DNA of 64,000 nt from Spirodela intermedia. Taxonomy: Eukaryota; Streptophyta; Magnoliopsida; Alismatales; Araceae. This document shows, piece after piece, positions 63,160 through 64,000 of this stretch. The notes under the pieces are model-generated. The model made no database searches. It was given only the letters and a program-made list of their open reading frames with translations, and was not told where the DNA came from. The number at the start of each line of letters is the position of its first letter. Position 1 is the first letter of the stretch. Both the position numbers and the translations under genes were made by a program. The stretch covers positions 1,678,259 through 1,742,258 of the forward strand of contig LR746266.1 in assembly GCA_902729315.2 (NCBI GenBank), in the 5' to 3' direction.

Positions 63160-64000
63160 TTCACCCCTTTTCATTTCACTCATTAGGCGGTTCATCCACA
63201 TGCCCTGACAAGCTGCTCCCATGGCTGCAATATACTGAGCTTCACACGAAGATAAGGCAACGATGTTTTACTTCTGTGATGTCCAATTGATGGCAACCCC
63301 TGAGAGGAAATAAATGTGACCACAGGTGCCCTTATGATCATTTGCGTCTCCTGAAAAATCGCTATCAGTAAACCCAATTAGTTCAGAATTTAAACTACTT
63401 TTCTTCTGGAGGAGCCTGTAGTCAATTGTGTGTTTCACATATCTCAGAATTTCCTTGACCCCACTAAGATGATCTGAAGCAAGATTCCTCACGAATTTGC
63501 TTAAAACCCTGATTGAGTATAGTAAATTAGATCTGAATTTCGTGGAATTCACCCTTGTGGTTGCTTCGTTGTGGGTTAATTTTCCGTGGACTTTAAGTAG
63601 TGTGAAAAAAACATTGCAGTCTTCCATCTTTGCACGCTCTAAAAACTTTAACACCTAAGTTTTATTAGATAGAAAAATAAAGTCTTCGTCCTGTTTCACC
63701 TCGAGTCCCAAATAAGAGCTCAATGATCAAAGATCAATCATTTGAAATTTCTGCTTCATTCTTAACTTGAAATCTTCAATACATTCGGGACTAGGCCTTT
63801 GTTATGATTAAGTCATCAACATAAACTCCAACAATTAAGACTTCATTACCTGATCTCTTTAGATAAAGAGCTTGTTCATAGTTGCTCTTGTTACATCTGA
63901 GAGAGACTAGACACTCACGAAGGCTCTTGGAGCTTGCGTTAAGCCATAGAAGACCTTCAATCGTAGGATAGAGCCTTCTCTATCCTTCACAATGAAAGCA
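63160..64000 (-). mobile_element. Degenerate Ty1/copia element (U4), cut by the window end
   Basis: RNase H end and part of the RT (YVDDLI region) are inside the window; a few private substitutions (for example SGDAND for SGDSND). Confidence 0.85.

Larger units (their letters stand above)
60341..64000. repeat. Repeat unit U4, cut by the window end
   Basis: Starts CACAGTGACATCT after block X', as U1 does after X. It lacks both U1-only segments like U2/U3 but shares some bases with U1 against U2/U3 (for example CCGTCAATAGG and GATACATTG) and has a private extra T near 61,810. Confidence 0.95.

Overview
This window is nuclear DNA of a flowering plant. The evidence is split genes with GT/AG introns, a beta-tubulin gene with the classic plant exon sizes (394/270/680 nt), a phytocyanin, a Mediator MED26 subunit, a plant-type HIRAN/SNF2/RING protein, BAHD acyltransferases and a Ty1/copia relic. 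GC-rich exons in AT-rich surroundings and the agmatine/tryptamine-type BAHD clade hint at a monocot. That is an inference, and the species cannot be named from sequence alone.

1-20.7 kb is a block of conserved, apparently single-copy genes: the 3' part of HMG-CoA lyase (+), an early-nodulin-like phytocyanin (-), a RAD5/HLTF-like helicase of the SMARCA3-like-1 type (+), a MED26-type Mediator subunit (+) and beta-tubulin (-). All exon chains given here keep one reading frame and total a multiple of three where complete. Long (GA)n, (CT)n and (GATA)n tracts lie in introns and promoters. A 4.7-kb gene-free stretch at 10.4-15.1 kb holds two W-box clusters.

20.7-64 kb is a segmental-duplication cluster built around BAHD acyltransferase genes. 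A diverged duplicon (about 22.5-25.3 kb) keeps both flanks of a BAHD gene but has lost the gene. Block X (25.2-33.2 kb) and its recent copy X' (51.65-60.3 kb) each carry one intact intronless BAHD gene; the two proteins differ at 11 of 445 residues. Between and after them lies repeat unit U: U1 (33.2-40.3 kb, long form), U2 and U3 (exactly 5,646 bp each, head to tail) and U4 (60.3 kb to the window end).

Every U unit is a composite. It holds one orphan exon of a ZIFL-type MFS transporter, then a BAHD 3' pseudogene that lacks the catalytic HxxxD segment, joined tail to tail to a degenerate copia element on the minus strand. U1 has two extra segments (1,068 and 463 bp), each bounded by short direct repeats, that are missing from U2, U3 and U4; their lengths account exactly for the size difference. 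The order is [BAHD-less relic]-[X]-[U1-U2-U3]-[X']-[U4...], which suggests repeated tandem amplification followed by a larger duplication. The two intact BAHD genes are the likely functional output of the region; the U units look non-coding.
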